Below, one piece after another: positions 1 to 9,087 of a DNA stretch of 64,000 nucleotides (its first letter is position 1; every line of letters starts with the position of its first letter). Origin of the DNA: M55B127 sp034521955 (GTDB lineage: Bacteria > Bacillota > Halanaerobiia > Halanaerobiales > M55B127); assembly GCA_034521955.1 (NCBI GenBank), contig JAXHLT010000002.1, positions 13,867-77,866 on the forward strand. The letters run 5' to 3'. Position numbers and translations under genes: made by a program. The notes beneath the pieces were generated by a model, which saw nothing but the letters and a program-made list of their open reading frames with translations, was not told where the DNA came from and made no database searches.

Positions 1-381
1 GTTATTTGTAAACTGATTGGTACTCCTTATGATCAAGTAAATGAGTATATAAATAAATTCTCAGATGAGGGTATTATATGGTACTTTGAAAGCTGTGAAA
101 TGGATTCAACAGATATACATAGAACTTTTTGGCAGATGGAACAAAACGGTTGGTTTAAAAACACAAATGGATTTCTTTACGGTAGAGTAGATGGATATAA
201 TGATGTTCAGGACTACAGTTATGTAGACGCACTAAAAGATTTAGCTAAAAATATTGAAGTTCCTATTGTTTATGATGTTGATTTAGGTCATAAACCACCA
301 CAGCTAACCTATATCAATGGAGCATATGCTGAGATATCAGTTGATGAAAATGAAGAGAAAATTGTACAGAAAATGATATAA
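1..381 (+). CDS. S66 family peptidase (LD-carboxypeptidase/MccF-like), C-terminal part
   Basis: The reading frame is open from the first base, so the gene begins outside the window; 126 residues are visible. Peptidase family S66 enzymes cleave L,D-peptide bonds in murein stem peptides or detoxify microcin C-type conjugates, using a Ser-Glu-His triad. The visible part holds the Glu segment (WYFE, about residue 30) and the His segment VYDVDLGHKPPQL (His at about 97), followed by the typical INGAYAEI end. The nucleophile Ser lies upstream and cannot be checked. A hairpin with a T-run follows. I cannot tell whether it acts on murein or on microcin-like substrates. Confidence 0.85.
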   Translation, partial: VICKLIGTPYDQVNEYINKFSDEGIIWYFESCEMDSTDIHRTFWQMEQNGWFKNTNGFLYGRVDGYNDVQDYSYVDALKDLAKNIEVPIVYDVDLGHKPPQLTYINGAYAEISVDENEEKIVQKMI

Positions 382-402
382 TAATATAAGTATTAAAATA
401 CA

Positions 403-433
403 AGGGCAGCCTAATTATAGAAGCTGCTCTTTT
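403..433 (+). terminator. Rho-independent terminator after the S66 peptidase
   Basis: An 8-bp stem (AGGGCAGC with GCTGCTCT, one G-T pair) is followed directly by TTTT, 22 bases after the peptidase stop. The rest of the 174-base gap to the next gene is A+T-rich. It contains an orphan AGGAGG at about 453 with no convincing gene behind it. Confidence 0.7.
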
Positions 434-555
434 AATATTTTGTGTTAAAGATGCAGGAGGAATTTCATTAAAAGATAATTTAATAAATATATATAATTTT
501 CTAATTAGTTCACATATTTATTTTTTTGGAAAATAATTCTGAGAGGATACTTTAA

Positions 556-1278
556 ATGTGCTATAATAGCTTTGATAATATAGTTTTCGAGAGGCTTTTT
601 AAATATTTTGATCAGGACATAAATTCAAACAGGATAAACATATTAAAGAATAAGGATTATGATAAAGAAAACAGAATATCTATTTATCAAACCCCTTTTA
701 ATTCTATTATTTTTACCAGTACATCTTTTTATGTAAACATAGTTGAGAAAATTAAGATTAATAGTTTTAATAAAAAAATAAGTATGGATCAACTGAAAGA
801 TCTGTTTAATAATCATAACTTTACTGATGAACCAAATACCCACTGCTTATTTCTAAATCCAGAAAGCCATGAAACAGTTAATCCTCCTAAAGATTATAAA
901 ATTAGAAAAATAGATAAGAGTTTTAAAAATAAATTTAATGAGTTGAAAAAAGAATGCTCAAAAGATGATTTAGAGGAAGCTCAAGTTAGTCTAGATGATG
1001 ATTATATAGTGGGATGTTTTTATAATAACAAATTAATTTCAGCGGCTAGTTACTGGTTTTGGGGTGAAGGTTTGGCAGATATAGGTGTTATCACACATCC
1101 TGAATTTAGAAAAAATGGTCTGGCTAAAGCAATAATTTCATATTTAACATTAAAGGGAATAGAACTAAATAGAATAAATATCTACAGACATGCTGCTGAT
1201 AATAAGGCTTCAAAAAGATTAGCTTTAGCTATGAACTTTCAGGAAAAGATGATTATAGAAACAACAAAATTAATCTAA
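556..1278 (+). CDS. GNAT family N-acetyltransferase
   Basis: This 240-residue protein has a GNAT acetyl-CoA-binding fold in its C-terminal half. The segment DIGVITHPEFRKNGLAKAI (about 176-194) matches beta4 plus the R/Q-x-x-G-x-G/A pyrophosphate-binding loop. The N-terminal 110 residues are not obviously GNAT and probably form a substrate domain, as in the larger Zwa5-type GNAT family. The ATG follows GAGAGG at a workable distance. The substrate is unknown. It is one of several GNAT genes in the window and probably forms a unit with the flavodoxin 33 bases downstream. Confidence 0.75.
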   Translation: MCYNSFDNIVFERLFKYFDQDINSNRINILKNKDYDKENRISIYQTPFNSIIFTSTSFYVNIVEKIKINSFNKKISMDQLKDLFNNHNFTDEPNTHCLFLNPESHETVNPPKDYKIRKIDKSFKNKFNELKKECSKDDLEEAQVSLDDDYIVGCFYNNKLISAASYWFWGEGLADIGVITHPEFRKNGLAKAIISYLTLKGIELNRINIYRHAADNKASKRLALAMNFQEKMIIETTKLI

Positions 1279-1311
1279 ATAAAAACTTAAGTTAAAGGGG
1301 GAAAGATTAAA

Positions 1312-1782
1312 ATGAATATTGGTATTGTAGTATATTCCCACACAGGTAACACATACTCTGTGGTAGAAAGATTCAAAAATGAATTAGAAGAAATGGATAA
1401 TGAAGTAACTATAGAAAGATTAGAACCAGTAGATAAAGAAGAGGTTCATCCCGGAGCTAAAAACATAGAATACAAAAGGATACCAGATTTGGATAAATAT
1501 GATGGATATATATTTGCTTCACCAATTCAGGCTTTTTCACTTTGTACCGGAATGAAGAGTTTCTTAGAAAATATGGATAGTTTAAATAATAAAGAAGTTG
1601 CTTGTTTTATAACAAAAGGTCTACCCTTTAACTGGACCGGTGGTAATAGGGCAATTAGACAGTTTAAAAAATTATTAAAACAAAAAGATGCAAATATTGT
1701 TGAAACTGGTATTATCAAATGGACTAAAAACAAAGAACAAGACATTAATAAAGTAATTGATAAACTTACTAGTAAATTTTAA
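1312..1782 (+). CDS. flavodoxin-like FMN protein
   Basis: This 156-residue single-domain flavodoxin fold is expected to bind FMN and carry electrons or act as a small oxidoreductase. The N-terminus IGIVVYSHTGNTYSV (residues 3-17) contains the S/T-x-T-G-N-T phosphate loop for FMN. The segment GYIFASPIQAFSLC (about 65-78) corresponds to the loop stacking on the isoalloxazine ring. A GGGGG-type ribosome binding site precedes the ATG. The partner enzyme is not evident from the context. Confidence 0.8.
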   Translation: MNIGIVVYSHTGNTYSVVERFKNELEEMDNEVTIERLEPVDKEEVHPGAKNIEYKRIPDLDKYDGYIFASPIQAFSLCTGMKSFLENMDSLNNKEVACFITKGLPFNWTGGNRAIRQFKKLLKQKDANIVETGIIKWTKNKEQDINKVIDKLTSKF

Positions 1783-1859
1783 ATAAAAGTGAGTGATAAT
1801 AGTGGTAAAAAAAGATTAGAATTAGATATATTTCCCCGTTGAAAAAAGTATGATTTTGC

Positions 1860-1985
1860 ATGAAGTGGGAAAAAGAACTAAAAAATTTTGGATTATTTAA
1901 AAGAGATGGTGATTTGGAATTTCTTCAGGCTGATAATGGTAAATTTATTACTTTTCCTAGAATTGTTGCACAAAAGTTTAATTAA
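1860..1985 (+). pseudogene. possible remnant of an unidentified gene
   Basis: A 41-codon frame beginning MKWEKELKNFGLF and ending ITFPRIVAQKFN has protein-like composition but no convincing ribosome binding site. Another short frame starts with GTG at about 1804 and ends after 13 codons. Together they look like the broken end of a gene lying between the flavodoxin and the next acetyltransferase. I do not recognise a family. It could also be chance coding. Confidence 0.3.
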
Positions 1986-2001
1986 AGATGGTGGTAAAAA
2001 A

Positions 2002-2505
2002 TTGAATAATAAGATAGTATTAACAACAGAGCGTTTAAAGATAAGACACTTCACTTTAAGTGATACAAAACAAGTTTATAAAATGAGTAGAGAAGAAGGA
2101 ATCAAAAAATGGTTACCTGATCAAGTATATAAAAACAAAGAAGAAGCAGAAGAAGTGTTGAAATTTTTAATATCTAGATATCAATATATACCTGAAATTA
2201 ATAAATGCCCATATGTCTTTGGAGTTGAACTTAAAGGTGACAAAGAGTTAATTGGACATGTTGGATTAAGTCAGGTTGATCTGGGGGTAGAAGTTGGTTA
2301 TGGAATAGCTGATCAATATAAAAACAAAGGATATGCCACTGAAGTATTAAAAGACTTTTCAAAATGGGCATTAGATGATTTAAACCTAGATAAATTATGG
2401 GGCATTGTTGATCAAAATAATATAGCTTCAATAAATGTTTTGGAAAAATCCAACTATGCTTTAAAAGATAAATCTAAAGGAAAATATAGGTATGTATATG
2501 AGTAA
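2002..2505 (+). CDS. GNAT acetyltransferase, RimJ/RimL-like
   Basis: This 167-residue protein begins with the classic IVLTTERLKIRHFTLSD signature of RimJ/RimL-type acetyltransferases. It has VEVGYGIADQYKNKGYATEVL (about 96-116) as the acetyl-CoA loop and NIASINVLEKSNY near the end. I place the start at the TTG at 2002, seven bases after GGTGG, because the frame upstream has no homology and covers a different gene remnant. Likely role: transfer of acetyl from acetyl-CoA to an amine. The substrate is not predictable. Confidence 0.8.
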   Translation: MNNKIVLTTERLKIRHFTLSDTKQVYKMSREEGIKKWLPDQVYKNKEEAEEVLKFLISRYQYIPEINKCPYVFGVELKGDKELIGHVGLSQVDLGVEVGYGIADQYKNKGYATEVLKDFSKWALDDLNLDKLWGIVDQNNIASINVLEKSNYALKDKSKGKYRYVYE

Positions 2506-2514
2506 CAAAAGTAG

Positions 2515-3372
2515 GTGGTAAAAATAGAAAACAAATTAATAATAGTTGAAGGTTTACCTGGCTTTGGAAAGACAACTGCTGCTAAAATTACTAAACAGAT
2601 TCTAGATGATTTTGAAATAGAAAACGAACTTTTCTTAGAAGGTAATCTTGATCACCCAGCTGATTTTGATAAAGTCGCTCATTTTAATTTAAAAGAATAT
2701 GAAAAACTATTAAAAGATTATTCTCAATATAATGATATAATCAAAAAAATTACTGAAGTAGAGAATGAAGATTACTATATTTACTATAAAAAACAAAAGC
2801 TGAAACTTAAGGAAGAATTACCTGATAAACTCTATAAAATAATCTATAAAAATGATATTTATCTATTACCATTTAAAAGAAATAAAAGATTAATTGTTAA
2901 CAATTGGATTAAGTTTAATAAAAGTGCGTTAAATACAAACAAGGTTTATATATTTGAATGTTGTTTTATACAGAATCCAGTAACTGTATCTTTAATTAGA
3001 GATAACAAAAACTTTGAAGAAACATTTAATTATATATCAGAACTATTAGATTCTGTTAAGAATTTAAATCCAATTTTAATCTATATTGATCAAAAGGATT
3101 TGAACTTTACTTTTAAAAAGATAGTAAATGAAAGATCTCAAGAATGGTTAGATTCTTTTATTGACTATTATACAAAGCAAGGATATGGATTAGATAATAA
3201 CTTAACTGGATTAAAGGGAGCATTAGAAGTATTTAAGTATAGATACAGTATGGAAAAAAAGATATTTAAAAAGTTAAAGATGAATAAACATTTAGTTAAT
3301 AATACAGGTTATAACAAAAAACAAATGGAGAAAAAGATTGATGAAATACTTGAGAATAATATTAATAATTAA
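2515..3372 (+). CDS. P-loop NTPase of unknown function
   Basis: This 285-residue protein has a clear Walker A motif, EGLPGFGKTTAAK (about 12-24), like nucleotide or small-molecule kinases. I recognise no assigned family beyond the P-loop. There is no signal peptide or membrane segment, and the C-terminus is Lys/Asn-rich. The GTG at 2515 is the only usable start near the motif and sits nine bases after the acetyltransferase stop, so the two are probably co-transcribed. The pantothenate kinase gene follows 19 bases later. Confidence 0.6.
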   Translation: MVKIENKLIIVEGLPGFGKTTAAKITKQILDDFEIENELFLEGNLDHPADFDKVAHFNLKEYEKLLKDYSQYNDIIKKITEVENEDYYIYYKKQKLKLKEELPDKLYKIIYKNDIYLLPFKRNKRLIVNNWIKFNKSALNTNKVYIFECCFIQNPVTVSLIRDNKNFEETFNYISELLDSVKNLNPILIYIDQKDLNFTFKKIVNERSQEWLDSFIDYYTKQGYGLDNNLTGLKGALEVFKYRYSMEKKIFKKLKMNKHLVNNTGYNKKQMEKKIDEILENNINN

Positions 3373-3391
3373 TTAAACGAGGTGTTATGAA

Positions 3392-4222
3392 ATGATATTA
3401 GGTATTGATATAGGTGGTTCTACAACAGATATAGTCTGTTTAAAAGAAAAGAAAATATTTGATCTTTTTACTGTTGAAGCAAGTGATGCAACTACTTCTG
3501 CATATGGTGCGTTAGGTAAGATGCTTACTAAAAACAATCTGGATATAAAGGATATTGATAAGATAGCAATTACAGGAGTAGGGTCTTCATATATTGATTC
3601 AACAATATTTGGTATTCAGACCATAAAAATAGATGAGTTTAGAGCAATTGGTTTAGGTGGTTCATTTTTATCAGGTATTGATAAAACATTAGTTGTTAGT
3701 CTAGGTACCGGCACAGCAATGGTTGATGTAACAGAGAAAAAAATACAACATATTGGTGGTACTGGAATTGGAGGAGGTACATTACTTGGTCTTGGTAAAG
3801 GTATCTTAAATATAATAGAATTCGATGAAATTCTTGACTTAGCAAAAAACGGTAATCTTCATAAGGTAGATTTAACCATTGGAGATATATCTAATGATGT
3901 TGTAGGAAGTTTATCTAAAAGTGTAACAGCTTCTAATTTTGGTAATGTACATAAAGTTGCAAATAAAGAAGACTATGCAAAGGGAATATTAAACTTAATC
4001 TATCAGACAATTGGAATGTTAGCAGTGTTTGGTGCCCAGATGACTAATAATAAAAACATTGTTTTTACAGGTAAGTTAGCACAGATAGAACCTGGTATAA
4101 AGATTTTAAAGGATTTAAGAGATGATAAATCATATAATTTAAACTTCTATTTCCCTGAACATGCTACCTTCTCTACAGCTATAGGTTCTGCTATTGCAGT
4201 AATAAACAATAGAAATAATTAA
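3392..4222 (+). CDS. coaW: type II pantothenate kinase
   Basis: This 276-residue ASKHA-fold kinase phosphorylates pantothenate in the first committed step of coenzyme A synthesis. The N-terminus ILGIDIGGSTTDIV (2-15) is the phosphate-1 loop. SLGTGTAMV (about 108-116) and GGTGIGGGTLLGL (about 125-137) are the adenosine and phosphate-2 loops, and VFTGKLA is near the end. Length and motifs match the staphylococcal and eukaryotic type II enzymes rather than CoaA or CoaX. The start follows GAGGTG. The family resists feedback by CoA in staphylococci; whether this one does is unknown. Confidence 0.85.
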   Translation: MILGIDIGGSTTDIVCLKEKKIFDLFTVEASDATTSAYGALGKMLTKNNLDIKDIDKIAITGVGSSYIDSTIFGIQTIKIDEFRAIGLGGSFLSGIDKTLVVSLGTGTAMVDVTEKKIQHIGGTGIGGGTLLGLGKGILNIIEFDEILDLAKNGNLHKVDLTIGDISNDVVGSLSKSVTASNFGNVHKVANKEDYAKGILNLIYQTIGMLAVFGAQMTNNKNIVFTGKLAQIEPGIKILKDLRDDKSYNLNFYFPEHATFSTAIGSAIAVINNRNN

Positions 4223-4240
4223 GATAACGAGGTGTATAAA

Positions 4241-5095
4241 ATGAGGTATTTAATTTGGACCGGTGTTCTGCTGATAGCAATAATAATTTTTGTTTTTTTA
4301 GTTTCTCAATTTGCCGATACATCATTTCAAAAAAAATCAAATGAGATAAGCAATAAAATATTAAATAAAAGTAACTTAGATAATGTAGGTACTATTAGTG
4401 AAGATGATTTAAATAATCTACCAGAACCAGTACAAAGGTGGCTTAGATACAGTCAGGTAGTTGGGAAAGAAAAGATAAAAACAGTTAGATTAAAACAGAC
4501 TGGTCTAATGAGAACAAAACCGGAACAAAAAGGAATGAAAACAGAAGCTATACAGTATTTTAATACTGAAGAGCCCTCATTTATATGGACAGCTCAGGTA
4601 AATATGGCTCCATTATTATACTTTGCAGGAAGAGATTCATACCTTGATGGTAAAGGCCATATGTTAATAAAAATTCTATCTTTATTTCCGGTAGTAGACG
4701 GAACTGGTGAAGAGATGAACCAGGGAACATTAACAAGATACTTAGGTGAAATAATCTGGTTTCCAACAGCTGCATTAAGTGAATATATTACTTGGGAAGA
4801 GATTGATTATTATAATGCAAAAGCAACAATGAGTTATAAGGGAACAACTGCATCAGCTAATTTTGAATTTGATGAAGAAGGAAAATTAGTAGAGTATAGT
4901 TGTGAAAGATACTATAGTGGTGATGATGGGTATAGATTAGAAAAATATCACGCACCTGTGTGGGATTATCAAGAATTTTCAGGTGTTAAAATTCCTACAA
5001 AGGCTAAAGCAATATGGAGATTAGATTCAGGTGATTATGAATATTATGAAATGGAGATAACTGATCTTGAGTTTAATATAAATCAAACATATTAA
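4241..5095 (+). CDS. DUF6544-family membrane-anchored protein
   Basis: This 284-residue protein has one N-terminal membrane helix (about 4-23). The soluble domain contains LPEPVQRWLRYSQVVGKEK and ends in an Asp/Glu-rich strand region. The layout matches the conserved hypothetical family DUF6544, whose function is unknown. I choose ATG 4241 over the in-frame GTG at 4232 because GAGGTG overlaps the latter and serves as ribosome binding site for the former. It lies directly upstream of an exported serine hydrolase, so both may act at the cell surface. Confidence 0.7.
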   Translation: MRYLIWTGVLLIAIIIFVFLVSQFADTSFQKKSNEISNKILNKSNLDNVGTISEDDLNNLPEPVQRWLRYSQVVGKEKIKTVRLKQTGLMRTKPEQKGMKTEAIQYFNTEEPSFIWTAQVNMAPLLYFAGRDSYLDGKGHMLIKILSLFPVVDGTGEEMNQGTLTRYLGEIIWFPTAALSEYITWEEIDYYNAKATMSYKGTTASANFEFDEEGKLVEYSCERYYSGDDGYRLEKYHAPVWDYQEFSGVKIPTKAKAIWRLDSGDYEYYEMEITDLEFNINQTY

Positions 5096-5126
5096 AATCC
5101 GATAGTTATTATTCGAGAGGAGTCGG

Positions 5127-7034
5127 GTGAAAGTGAAAAATAAAAAAAGATATTTTAGTCTAGTTTTAATTGCAATTTTTTTGATACTTTTTAGCAGTAT
5201 CTCATTTGCACAAAATATAGAGGATGTTTATTCTGTTGAAATGTTTTTTGATGGATTTTTAGAGTCTCAGATGGAAGAATATAAGGTGCCAGGAGTAACT
5301 ATATCAGTTGTAAAAGATGGTGAAATTCTTTTTAAAAAAGGTTATGGTTTTTATGATCTTGAGAATAATAAAAGAGTAGACCCTGATCAAACCTTATTTA
5401 GACCCGGTTCTGCTTCAAAACTATTTATTTGGACTTCAGTTATGCAGCTTGTAGAAGATGGCCAAATTGATTTAGATAAAAACGTGAATGAGTATTTAGA
5501 TTTTGAAATACCCAATGAAGTAGTTGGCTATGACAATGAAGATGTAAAACCAATAACTGTAATGAACTTACTTAATCATAATGCAGGATTTGAAGATAAA
5601 ATAAAAGATCTTTTTGTTCTTTCTAAAAATGACATAAAGCCACTAGGAACCTATTTAAAAGAATATATGCCAGCAAGAGTATATCCTGCAGGAAGAGAAA
5701 TGGCTTATTCAAATTATGCTTCATCATTAGCTGCCTATATTGTTGAAAGGGTTTCAGGTTTAAGTTTTAATCAATATGTAGAAGAAAATATTTTTGAACC
5801 GCTAAACATGAATCACAGTACATTTAGGCAACCTGTTCCAGAAGAAATTGATGGAGAAAGTTCTTTAGGCTTTGCCTATATTAATGGTGCTTATCAAAGC
5901 AACCAATTTGAATATATTCAACCTTATCCAGTGGGTTCTTTAAGCAGTACTGCAGAAGATATGTCTAAATTTATGCTTGCTCATTTAAATAATGGAAGTT
6001 ATCAAGGTAATAGTATTTTAAACTCAGAAACCATAGAAGAAATGCATTCACAATCTTTCACACATCATAATAAATTTGCTGGAATGGCACATGGATTTAT
6101 TGAGATGGAATATAACGGATATAGGATGATTACACATGGTGGAGATACATTATTATTTCACAGTGGACTTTATTTAATTCCAGAACTAAATACTGGATTA
6201 TTTGTTTCATACAATGGTAGAGATGCTGCAATGGCAAGAAATTCATTAATCAAAAGTTTCATAGACCGTTATTTTCCTAAAAAAGATAATAATCTGGCAG
6301 TATCTGAAGACAGTAATTTAATTGATCCGAAACTTATAGAAGGAAAATATATTATAAATAGAATTAATCATACAACTTATGAATCTATATCAAAGTACTT
6401 TTCAATAACAAATATACAAGTTGATAGTAGTGGAAATATAATTTATAACTTTATGGGACAAACTAATCGCTTAAAACAGATTGAACCTGGAGTATTTTAT
6501 GATAATGAAAGTGGTAATAAACTATATGCTGCCGTAAATCAAGAAGGTGAAGTTAATGAACTTTGGACAAATAGTCCTAATGTATTAAAAAGAGCTTCAT
6601 GGCATGAAGGACCATTAATAAATGGGGTATTTGTTTTAGGATTTATTATTTTAACCTTGATACTTTCCTTTATCTGGATAAAATCATTGTTTAGTAGATC
6701 AATAAGGAAGAAGTATTTTTTAGAAAAACTAACACCTATTATATTTGGTTTTCTAACAATAGGATTTATTGCAGCTATAGCTGTAGTATTTTCAGATCTA
6801 CACCCAGTATATAATATACCTTATCTATTTTTACAGTCTTCAGCATTATTTGATAATATAATGATGTTTATCTGGATTTTACCAATAATGTTAATCTTGC
6901 TTCTTTATACACATTACAGAGTATGGTCAATTAGAACCTGGAAACTTTCTGGTAAGATCTTTTATACTATTTATACCATCTGGTCAATAGGTATTGTTTG
7001 GTGGTTGTATAATCTTAATTTATTAGTACTATAA
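5127..7034 (+). CDS. exported serine hydrolase, beta-lactamase/class C fold, with C-terminal membrane domain
   Basis: This 635-residue protein has a signal peptide (about 1-29) and a penicillin-binding-protein-like domain. The triad motifs are SASK (Ser95, Lys98), YSN (Tyr194) and HGGD (337-340). Residues from about 500 form four membrane helices, so the catalytic domain should sit outside the cell tethered to the membrane. Related proteins are annotated as beta-lactamase-family or esterase; D-aminopeptidase or peptidoglycan activity is possible but not shown. The GTG start follows GAGAGGAG. No regulator is adjacent. Confidence 0.8.
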   Translation: MKVKNKKRYFSLVLIAIFLILFSSISFAQNIEDVYSVEMFFDGFLESQMEEYKVPGVTISVVKDGEILFKKGYGFYDLENNKRVDPDQTLFRPGSASKLFIWTSVMQLVEDGQIDLDKNVNEYLDFEIPNEVVGYDNEDVKPITVMNLLNHNAGFEDKIKDLFVLSKNDIKPLGTYLKEYMPARVYPAGREMAYSNYASSLAAYIVERVSGLSFNQYVEENIFEPLNMNHSTFRQPVPEEIDGESSLGFAYINGAYQSNQFEYIQPYPVGSLSSTAEDMSKFMLAHLNNGSYQGNSILNSETIEEMHSQSFTHHNKFAGMAHGFIEMEYNGYRMITHGGDTLLFHSGLYLIPELNTGLFVSYNGRDAAMARNSLIKSFIDRYFPKKDNNLAVSEDSNLIDPKLIEGKYIINRINHTTYESISKYFSITNIQVDSSGNIIYNFMGQTNRLKQIEPGVFYDNESGNKLYAAVNQEGEVNELWTNSPNVLKRASWHEGPLINGVFVLGFIILTLILSFIWIKSLFSRSIRKKYFLEKLTPIIFGFLTIGFIAAIAVVFSDLHPVYNIPYLFLQSSALFDNIMMFIWILPIMLILLLYTHYRVWSIRTWKLSGKIFYTIYTIWSIGIVWWLYNLNLLVL

Positions 7035-7051
7035 AAGGAGGTGTAGATATC

Positions 7052-7886
7052 TTAAAACTAACGGTTTTGGTTGATAATAATACATCAATAGATAAGTATT
7101 TTAAGGGAGAAGCCGGCCTTTCTTATTACATCAAAGAAGGAGACACCAACATCTTGTTTGATGTAGGTTACTCAGATATATTTATCAGTAATTCACAAAA
7201 AATGGATGTAAGTATAAAAGATGTTGATTACTTGGTCTTATCACACGGACATATTGATCATACAGGAGGTTTAGACTCTCTTATAAAGTATTATTCTGAA
7301 ACCTTGAAGAATAAAGAACATTATCCAAAAATGATAGCACATCCGGACTGTTTTGAAAGAAAATATTATAAAGATAACACATCTATTGGAATAAACATAT
7401 CAAAGGGACTTTTGAACGATTTATTTGATATTCAAGAAACTATAGAACCTATTTGGATAACAGACAAATTAGTATTTTTGGGTGAGATAGAGAGAAATAA
7501 TGATTTTGAAGCACAAAATCCAATTGGATATATTAATCGGATAGATGAAAACAGTAAGGACTATTTATTTGATGATACAGCTTTGGCATATAAATCCAAA
7601 GAGGGTTTAGTTATTATCACAGGATGTTCTCATTCTGGAATTTGTAATATAGTTGAACAGGCAAAGCGGGTAACAAAGGTTGATAAGGTAGTAGATATAA
7701 TTGGTGGTCTTCATTTGAGAAATCCAGATGAATTATAAAATGGATAAGACCAAAAAATATATAGAAGAACTTAAATTAAAACAACTTCATGCTTGTCATT
7801 GTACTGATCTTTTGAGCAAAGCAGAATTGGCAGAAGCAGCTAATCTAAAAGAAGTTGGTGTTGGTTTGAAATTAGAATATAAATAA
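7052..7886 (+). pseudogene. MBL-fold metallo-hydrolase, start lost and frameshifted
   Basis: The metal-binding motif LSHGHIDHTGG and the later TGCSHSG and IGGLHL motifs identify a lactamase-fold hydrolase of the group annotated as dihydropteridine- or ribofuranosylaminobenzene-phosphate-synthase-like. Frame 1 ends at 7738. The expected C-terminus, with HACHCTDL, continues in the next frame from about 7740 to 7886. AAGGAGGTG at 7035-7043 is followed at ideal distance by TTA (7052), where the family's initiator should be: KLTVLVDNN follows immediately. The nearest TTG (7067) is too far from the site. Two separate lesions argue for a decayed gene. Confidence 0.75.
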
Positions 7887-8007
7887 AATTTCACAGAGAA
7901 ACCAAGCGACCTAATCATAATTTTTTATTACTATCGGCTAAATTAATTTCACCCTTCCTGGGAGTTGACGTGTAGAAAATTTTTAAAAAAATGATAGCTA
8001 TTAAATA
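7887..8007. other. non-coding stretch before the histidine-kinase fragment
   Basis: No gene, T-run hairpin or recognised riboswitch was found here. The segment 7895-7975 is slightly richer in G+C than its surroundings, so a degraded element is possible, but I cannot name one. Together with the fragment at 8008-8121, the gap between the metallo-hydrolase and the methyltransferase is about 310 bases. Confidence 0.4.
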
Positions 8008-8121
8008 ATGCATGTAATCATAAAAGATAATTGTAATGGATTCAATGTAGATGAGATAAAAAGAGGAAATGGACTTGATAATATGGAATTAAGAACAAAA
8101 CAGGTGGAAGGAAACTTTTAA
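8008..8121 (+). pseudogene. fragment of a sensor histidine kinase ATPase domain
   Basis: This 37-codon open frame contains VIIKDNCNGFNVDEIKRG followed by NGLDNMELRTKQVEG. That order matches the end of the HATPase domain of LiaS/NarX-type sensor kinases, where it normally reads DNG.GF...GNGL.NM..R. No kinase frame precedes it and no response regulator follows. It is best read as the relic of a deleted two-component system. It has an ATG by chance and no good ribosome binding site. Confidence 0.6.
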
Positions 8122-8197
8122 ATAAAATTTAAAGTATAAAAAGGTACTACAATTAAAGCAGAGTTTCCAATATAATTATAATTTAGAAGGTGGTAAT

Positions 8198-9073
8198 ATG
8201 GAAATTTTAGAGTATATAAAGAATAATAAAGTAACACTTTTAGATGGAGCAATGGGTACAGAACTTAAAAAAAGGAATGTTATGGGTGATCCCAAAAATA
8301 ATCTTGATAATAAAGAGATTATTAAAAATATACATACCAGTTATATAAATGCTGGAAGTAAAGCAATTATAACCAATACATTTTCAATGAACAGACTATA
8401 TTTAGAAAATAAGGATAAAAACTATGATTTAGAATCAATAAACAAAGAGGGAGTATCAATAGCCAAAGAAGCTGCTCAGGGAGATGTATTTGTTTTAGGT
8501 GATATTAGTTCTACCGGGAAATTATTAAAACCTTATGGAGAATATGAAGAAGATGAGTTTTTTGATGTATTTAAAGAAAAAGCATCTTATCTCAAAGATG
8601 CTGGAGTAGATGCTTTCATTATTGAAACAATGGTAGATCTAAGAGAAGCACTTTGTGCTCTAAAAGCATGTAAAGAGGTATCTAATTTACCTGTTATTGT
8701 ATCAATTTCGTTTGATACCTTGAATAAAGGTGGAAGAACAGTGATGGGCAATTCAGTTAAAGAGTGTGTTCAAAAATTAAAAGAAAATAAAGCTGATATT
8801 ATTGGAACAAACTGTGGTTCTTTAAGTCCATTACAGATTGCTGAAGTTGTTAAAATAATGAGAGAAAATACTGAATTACCAATTATGGTTAAACCAAATG
8901 CAGGACAGCCAAAATTAAAAGATGATAAAACAGTATATGATATGACACCTGAAGAGTTTACAGAAGGAATATTGGCCTGTATTAATCAAGGTGCTTCAAT
9001 TGTTGGAGGTTGTTGTGGAACAACACCAAAACACATTGAGCATTTAAATGAAAAATTATTAAAAAAGTTTTAA
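8198..9073 (+). CDS. homocysteine S-methyltransferase family protein
   Basis: This 291-residue zinc-dependent methyltransferase domain is like the first module of MetH. It starts with TLLDGAMGTELKKR (13-26), has GTNCGS (about 202-207) and ends with GGCCGTTPKHI (about 272-282). The three Cys residues are the zinc and thiol-activating ligands. It should transfer methyl from a donor such as S-methylmethionine or methyltetrahydrofolate to homocysteine. The family also contains betaine- and selenocysteine-type variants, so the donor is uncertain. The start follows AGAAGGTGGT. No SAM riboswitch is seen upstream. Confidence 0.85.
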   Translation: MEILEYIKNNKVTLLDGAMGTELKKRNVMGDPKNNLDNKEIIKNIHTSYINAGSKAIITNTFSMNRLYLENKDKNYDLESINKEGVSIAKEAAQGDVFVLGDISSTGKLLKPYGEYEEDEFFDVFKEKASYLKDAGVDAFIIETMVDLREALCALKACKEVSNLPVIVSISFDTLNKGGRTVMGNSVKECVQKLKENKADIIGTNCGSLSPLQIAEVVKIMRENTELPIMVKPNAGQPKLKDDKTVYDMTPEEFTEGILACINQGASIVGGCCGTTPKHIEHLNEKLLKKF

Positions 9074-9087
9074 GGGAAGGTATAATA

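Noticed and set aside
1888..2001. N-terminal extension of the RimJ-like acetyltransferase from an ATG at 1888
   Set aside because: The added 38 residues have no homology, overlap another gene relic in a different frame and lack a ribosome binding site; TTG 2002 fits the family start.
7890..7980. Structured RNA or cyclic-dinucleotide aptamer in the G+C-richer gap
   Set aside because: No conserved core or stable paired stems could be assigned by eye.
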